Shown here piece after piece: positions 58,552 through 64,000 of a DNA stretch of 64,000 nt (the first letter of the stretch is position 1; the number at the start of each line of letters is the position of its first letter). The translations under genes were made by a program, and so were the position numbers. The stretch is from Laguncularia racemosa (taxonomy: Eukaryota; Streptophyta; Magnoliopsida; Myrtales; Combretaceae): the NCBI GenBank assembly GCA_037954665.1, contig JBBMOL010000192.1:434001-498000 (forward strand), read 5' to 3'. A model generated the notes under the pieces. That model made no database searches. It was not told where the DNA came from and worked only from the letters and a program-made list of their open reading frames with translations.

Positions 58552-59063
58552 TGTCCCCGCAGAAAAGATTAGTACTAACACAAATATATATAAAATTAAA
58601 CCTCACGATACACTACCTTACGTGTTTCGCTCAAATGATGATATCACACAGTCACTCGTGTATTCTCACAAACAATGATGATATCAACTCGCCAACTTCC
58701 TCTTCTCAATTCTCTTGGAACTAACCCGAACTACACCAATCCCATTCCGTAGAATTCAAAACAACTCTAGGGTTCGTAAATTTTCCTCTATTTTTTTTAT
58801 CCGAATTTTTTTTTTGGTCTCTGTTTTGCTTTTGATCACGTTTCTCTTGTTTTTCTTTTCTTTTCTCTTCTTTTTTTTTTTTGTCGTGATTTTTACTCTT
58901 TTTTTTGTGACAATCGACTAGTAGATACTACACTATCAAAAGACAATTAATATTACGAAATTGAATGCTAACAATGGATATGAACGATTAGAGTTAGGGT
59001 TTTTGATATTACCTTCCTCAACCGAACTTGATGTTTTGACAAACCTAAGCTCTGATACCAAAC
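58552..59063 (-). other. Leader and PBS of G
   Basis: GCTCTGATACCA at 59049-59060 is the exact complement of the iMet-type PBS. The leader contains a run rich in AAAAAAAAGAAGAGAAAAG on the minus strand (58850-58885). No gene seen. Confidence 0.85.
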
Positions 59064-59901
59064 TGAAACGAACCACGCCAACCCGTGACGAAACCCAATA
59101 CCAATACGTTCGGAAATTCGTTACCTACGATGCCAAACACCTAAAGTGGAAACCGCGACCCGTTGTCTATAAGCGAAACAAGAACCTTGGTATAATGTGA
59201 AGACACCACAATCGGGATGAAAGACCAATTGATAAGTCAGGATGAACGCTACGGAAATCAATCCGATAAGTTCAAATTAGTTCTTGAAGAACCAAGAGAG
59301 GAGCCTCTCAAATATGTTTAATGTTCTAAGATGTATCTTCTATCTCTATTCTAAACCCTAGGAGCTTTATACTAGGGTTACAATTCATAAAAATACAAGT
59401 CCAATACGACGTCACTTCAATAAGTGCGTAAAATAACAAAACAACACAAAAGGTCGGCATCGGGGAGATACACGGCCGTGTACTTTGGCCGTGTACTTTT
59501 CTGTGCAAATTCTGGCAATATACACGACCGTGTACTTCTAGTCGTGTATCTTTCTATGGATTTGCTTGACTCCATACACGGCCGTGCCTTTGGCCGTATA
59601 TATGACCGTGTATGATTCTGTGTAACATTGAGATTCCTACACGGCCGTGCCTTGTAAATGCACGCCCTCTTCATCCCGTGTCCGGTGTGACTTGTACAAA
59701 AGCAAGGTCTTCCCATGGTTGTTCCAATCCGTTCCAACTTCATTATTGCTCCAATCCTTTCCGGCTTCATGGACAACCTTTATCAACCTATTAAGTGCTT
59801 CCTCGAATTGTTTCGCTCGATTTCTTGTGATCGGTCCAGGCGGCACTTCAAGAGGAACCACATTTCTTCTTCCGGCTTGGCTCTCATCATGGATCTCATC
59901 A
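59064..59901 (-). repeat. 5' LTR of G
   Basis: 838 bp. In element orientation it starts TGATGAGATCCATGATGAG and reads NVVPLEVPPGPITRNRAKQF, the pol C-terminal tail, near its start. It ends GGTTCGTTTCA before the PBS. Confidence 0.87.
59366..59660 (-). promoter_or_regulatory. Promoter region of G LTR: CACGGCCGTG palindromes above a TATA box
   Basis: Exact CACGGCCGTG occurs at about 59472, 59577 and 59641, with variants (ACACGACCGTGTAC, TATACGGCCAAAGG) between. On the minus strand a TATAAA box (59371-59366) lies about 100 bp downstream of the cluster. Confidence 0.55.
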
Positions 59902-59906
59902 GTAGT

Positions 59907-61990
59907 TTATAGATATTTTTCTTGAGTTTTCTAAAGGATTACCTTTTGTAAGAGGTATTAAGCTCAACATTGATCTTATGCTTGGGGTAAGATTGCCAAA
60001 ATAAACTAGCTTACTATATGAATCCAAAAGAAGCAAAAGAATTGAAGTGTTAAGTGAATGAATTGATTGCTAGGGGCTATCATAGGAAAAGTTTGTGTTC
60101 TTATGTTGTATCAGGCACTTCTAGTTCCTAAAATGGATAATTCTTGGAGCATGTATGTGGATAGCAAAGTCATTAACAAAATCACTATCAATATAGGTTG
60201 CATAGTCCATTGGTTGATATGTTAGATCAGATGTCCAATGCTAGTGTCTTTTTGAAGATCAATCTAAAAAGTGGCTACTATTAAATCTACATGACATTGA
60301 GAGATGAGTGGAAGATGCTTGCAAGATAGAGCATGGTCTCTATAAGTGCATGGTCATGCTATTTAGCTTAAGAAAGACACCTAGTACATTTAGAGGCTTA
60401 CAAACCATGTCTTAAATGATTTCTTTGCCAAGTTTATATTATTTTATATTAATGACATTTTTATTTATAGTCGAGACCTAGATAATTATCAAAAGCACTA
60501 GAGATCAATATTTGTGGTTTTGAGGACTAAGTAGTTGTACAAAATCTGAATAAGTGTACATTTTGCTAGTCAAAAGTGGTATTTTTGAATTTCGTTGTAT
60601 CAGAAAGAGGATTTAAAGTGGATTCTTAAAAGATCAAGGCAATTCCAAAGTGACCAATTCCATAATCTATGACAAATGTGAGAAGCTTTCAATGACTCAC
60701 ATTTTTTTATAGGAGATTTATGTGAAGCTTCAATACTATTACGACTTCATTAACAATGAGAAAACATAGAAGAGTTTTGACAAAATCAAATAGAAGCTTA
60801 ATTCTACTCCTATATTGATTTTCCCTAATTCTGAGAAGACATTTGAACTTGAATGTAATGTATTTGATGTGGTTGTTGGAGCTATTTTATTTCATGTTGG
60901 AGAAATAACCAATTACTTACTTTAATGAAAAGATTAAGGAAGAAACAATAAATTATTCAACGTGTGATATAGAAATTTGTACTTTGATTAAGACACTTGC
61001 CATTTAGCAATAGTACTTGCTTTCTAAAGAGTTAATTATCTTCATTGACAATAAGTCACTAAAGTAATTGAAGGGTTAGCAAAAGTTATCCAAAAGACAA
61101 GAAAAATTGGTGGAATTCATGGAGAGTTTTGCCTATGTTATCATATACAGGAAGGGCAGTACAAATATGGTTATGGATGTGCTGTTGTGGAGGTATGCTT
61201 TAATTACTACCTTATAATCCATTTTCCTAGATTTAGCTTGTTAAAGGATTAATATACTAGAGATGTCTTCTTTTGGTTCAATTGTGGTAAGATGTAGGAA
61301 TGTAATGGCTATAGATGATTGTTACCTAAATGTTGGTTATCATTTTAGGGAAAGGAAGTTAGGTATTCCATCAAGCTCTATGAAAGAGTTGTTTGTAAAG
61401 GAAGCCCATTCTAGTGCCTTATCTAGCTATTTTAGAGAAAAATGAACTTGTGAGATATTGAAGGACCATTTCTATTAGATGAACATGATGAGGGTGTGCA
61501 TAGTATGATGAAGTGTGTCAAGTGTAAGAAAGCTATAAAAGTAGGAAAGAGGCTTACAAATTTTACATACCTTTATCTACTATAAATCATTAGTAAATAT
61601 AAGCATGGATTTTGTTTTAGGATTCCCTAGAACAGTTCGTGGAAACAATTCTATTTTGGTGGTTGTAGATACGCTCAACAAAATGATACATTTCATTCTA
61701 TGCCATAAAATTGATAATGCATCTTGCATTGCTAACCTTCTTTTGCAAGAAGTTGTTTAGCTACATGGGATCCTATACACTATTGTCTCTAATAGGACCA
61801 CTAACTTCTTAAGTTTCTTTTAGAAAATGCTATAGAGGAGGTTAGGAACCAAGTTGATGTTTAGCACTTCATGTCAAGACTAATGGCCCAATAGAAGTTG
61901 TCAACCATATATTAGGTCACTTACTTAGAGTTATTATTGGTAAGAGCCTTACAAATTAAAATTACACATAATTCTACAAGCAAGTATTCT
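59907..61990 (+). pseudogene. Element H, right part: gypsy RT, RNase H and integrase, heavily decayed
   Basis: After G the frame continues FIDIFLEFSKGLPFVRGIKL, then RT pieces NLNKCTFC and FVVSERGFKVDS. The catalytic box reads YIND (60445-60456), so the first Asp is Asn. RNase H pieces include ITYFNEKIKEETINYST and SKRQEKLVEFMESFAYVIIY. Integrase pieces include VNISMDFVLGFPRTVRGNNS, TLNKMIHFILCHKIDNASCI and RRLGTKLMFSTSC. Stops occur every few dozen codons. It is the oldest recognisable gypsy pol in the window. No LTR was found for it. Confidence 0.85.
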
Positions 61991-62155
61991 TAATATACGC
62001 AAGTAACGCTATCGAAAATGATTTTATAAGTGAAAATATTTTACCTAGCATACCTAATCGACCAATGTACCAAGACATATGTAGTAATGAAACTAGTGAG
62101 AATCCACTAAGTCGATTTCTTGAGGAAGAAATGAAGCAATAACTAAGTACTAGAC
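61991..62155. other. Short stretch between H and the hAT-like element
   Basis: No motif recognised. It ends with TACTAGAC (62148-62155), the left TSD of the next element. Confidence 0.5.
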
Positions 62156-63444
62156 CAAGGTTGTCAAATTCACAATTTTATTTGGAATCGCTAGAGGGTC
62201 TATAAAATTAGAATGTAGAATCAAATCATAAAAATGTAAGTTTTTACATCTTGTATAAATTAGTAATTAAAAATTATAAATATATTTATAAAAGTCATGA
62301 AAAACTTAAAATATATGCTGCAAATAGAGAAATTCAATATAGATTTTAGTTTCAGAATAAATTATAGTACAAATAGTCAATTAAATCATTATGCTAATGC
62401 TTAAAACTGAAAATATTTATATTAATATTGATATAAATTACATTGTAACATGAATCAACATGATAAAAAAGTTAAACTAAAAACAAAATATTATTCATCA
62501 ATTGCTTAAAATTATCAAAACTGCCACAAGCGCACCAAACTATAATCATAATCAATTTTACCATTAACATTATTATCAATGTTATTATTGATACTACTAC
62601 TAATAATATCAATATTTTCTTATTCTAAGTTTTTTTAAATATTAATTTGTATTTAGTTTTTAATAGCATCAATCTTTAAAACCTCTTAATTTCAACTCTT
62701 CTAAGCGATGACTTTCAAAATTTATAAGTACATCAATTTCCTCCATAATATTACTTTCATTTCTTTCTTACCCCTTTCACTTGAAACGATATCCAACCAA
62801 TCATCATTTAATAAATTAAATGTCTTCTTCCTCAACAGCCCATTAATGATCAATGAAAGTCTTCAATGGTAAAACTAGAAATAAAATCAATTTAAGTTAA
62901 AGAAGTAAATATAGCGCTATTTCACTTTATAATTTGATGAGTTTGCTTTAAATTGTAAAAAGCTCAACTCTTTTTCTTAGTTTTGATAGCCTATTAGACT
63001 TAATTCAAGTAGAATTGTATATAATCATATAAAGTCATGTGAAATTGCATAAAATTGATAAAATCATAAACTTGTATTATCATATGCCTAATTCATAATT
63101 TTATTACGACTTTACATCAAACAATTTTATAAGTCATTTATCTCGAAAAAGTTTCATAAAAAACATAAATTCATAAAATCGTACAAGTAAAATCACGATT
63201 TTAACGACTATGTATGATGGGAATCAAAATCCGACAAGACCTATCATTAGGACAAAAATTGAAGGATTTCAAATCTTGGTAATGAGGGCCCGTTTTCCCT
63301 TCTAGCAATTGTCATTTGATATATTGTAATTCATCACAATTTCGGAATTTCATTTGGAATATTGAGGCTTTTCCTTTGTTTGTGGATTGACAATTCATCC
63401 CTTTTAGTTGATTGTGCTTGACCCCCCCTTTAGGCACATCAATG
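62156..63444. mobile_element. hAT-like non-autonomous element, copy 2, TSD TACTAGAC
   Basis: Ends are CAAGGTTGTCAAATTCACAA and (reverse complement of the right end) CATAGTCGTTAAAATCGTGA; 21 of 31 terminal positions match. TACTAGAC is at 62148-62155 and 63445-63452, an exact 8-bp duplication as made by hAT transposases. The last 3 bp are separated from the rest by solo LTR S4. Net length is about 1.06 kb. AT-rich and non-coding. Confidence 0.65.
63215..63441 (+). mobile_element. Solo LTR S4 (C-superfamily), internally deleted, TSD ATGTA
   Basis: It starts TGATGGGAATCAAAATCCG, close to S3 and C1 LTR starts (GACAAGACCTATCATTAGG), and ends TAGGCACATCA. Only 227 bp remain of about 1 kb. ATGTA is at 63210-63214 and 63442-63446. 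It inserted across the right end of the hAT-like element. Confidence 0.85.
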
Positions 63445-63452
63445 TACTAGAC

Positions 63453-64000
63453 TATGCTTAGTACTCTAATCTAAGCTAGTTAAGTAAAGGTTGGATTTTT
63501 AAAAACTAACAACTATCAAAACTACACTAAATGGTAATCTAGAAGAACTTATGTGCATTTAAGTGTGGGATTGTAATTAGTTATTGCTTGGGATTCATAC
63601 ATTTTGTGCATTAAGTGTATATTTGCTATTAAGTACACAAGTTTTGGCAAAATTCCCTGATCAAGGGTAAATTTCCTATAGGATCTATTAAGTAAGTAAC
63701 ATTTGTCACAAACCAAATGCTCTAGTTAAAATTGTGGGCTAATGCACTGTAACGCATCACAATCCACAATTTCAAGTGCCTAAACATGAGTGAGTTCTAA
63801 CATTTTGAACCAAAACAGCATTATCACATAACAATTTTGAAAATACCAAAGTTAATCCAAATGAATAATCTAAATCTAATCAAGGCATTCACATATTCTC
63901 ATTTACTAAAACCAAGAGTTAGTCACGAATTAATAAATTTCATAAACAAACTTTACCAAAAATCCACATACTCAATAACAATATACAAGTAACATGCTTT
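63453..64000. other. Right edge of window, no gene seen
   Basis: AT-rich, no recognisable ORF or repeat boundary. Confidence 0.5.

Larger units (their letters stand above)
55968..59901 (-). mobile_element. Element G: Ty3/gypsy element, internally deleted, TSD GAAGT/GTAGT
   Basis: 5' LTR 59064-59901, PBS, gag, protease and the start of RT, then a direct junction to the truncated 3' LTR (55968-56246). GAAGT (55963-55967) and GTAGT (59902-59906) flank it. It lies inside element H pol. The 278-bp overlap of the two LTRs is very similar (for example a run from GTTCGGAAATTCGTTACC to GGAAACCGCGACCCGTTG), so the insertion is fairly recent. Confidence 0.9.

Noticed and set aside
59417..59776. 119-codon minus-strand frame
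   Set aside because: Lies over the palindromic promoter region of the G LTR; Cys/Arg-rich composition comes from the CACGGCCGTG motifs.

Overview
The window looks like heterochromatic, repeat-dense DNA from a flowering-plant nuclear genome. It is AT-rich, has no single-copy host gene that I can support, and is built almost entirely of nested LTR retrotransposons. The diagnostic signs are tRNA-iMet and tRNA-Asp type primer-binding sites, Ty3/gypsy and Ty1/copia pol motifs, TG...CA LTR ends, and target-site duplications (TSDs). I could read a TSD directly from the sequence for twelve insertions: ten of 5 bp (two of them with one mismatch) and two more of 8 bp with one mismatch, plus one further exact 8-bp pair at a hAT-like element. 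I cannot name the species.

Layout. (1) 1-9,819: element A, an Athila/Tat-like Ty3/gypsy element on the minus strand, running off the left edge. It has a 1.5-kb 5' LTR, gag, PR, RT, RNase H and IN relics, then an extra 3' ORF with its own promoter-like leader. A solo LTR (S1) sits inside it. (2) 9,820-10,848: an unassigned block plus the tail of a giant-LTR element (D1). (3) 10,849-18,272: element B (plus strand), a gypsy deletion derivative interrupted by C1 (14,133-18,139, minus strand), another deletion derivative. (4) 18,298-about 28,060: a decayed Ty1/copia element (E), split by gypsy element F (19,062-26,390), which is itself split by solo LTR S3. (5) 28,060-30,190: AT-rich DNA. (6) 30,191-42,239: D2, a giant (nearly 6 kb net) solo-LTR-like unit interrupted by C2 (33,087-39,238), the youngest near-complete gypsy copy with a full pol relic. 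(7) 44,922-49,802: D3, a 4.9-kb solo-LTR-like relative of D2. (8) 50,600-53,170: a copia gag relic and two hAT-like non-autonomous DNA transposons. (9) 53,171-about 55,730: an Athila-like 3' LTR (I) split by solo LTR S2. (10) about 55,800-61,990: a decayed gypsy pol (H, plus strand) split by gypsy element G (55,968-59,901, minus strand). (11) 62,156-63,444: a hAT-like element hit by an internally deleted solo LTR (S4).

How the parts relate. B, C1, C2, S1-S4 belong to one LTR superfamily: TGATAGG... starts, ...CATCA ends, and in eight copies a palindromic TATA box. Only C2 keeps a full-length pol, and even that is broken by stops and a frameshift. B and C1 share the same RT-to-IN deletion junction, so they look like a non-autonomous group moved in trans. 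LTR divergence counted by eye is about 2% for C1 and C2 and about 9-10% for F and B, which agrees with the nesting. No coding region here appears fully intact; the gene entries are therefore pseudogenes.
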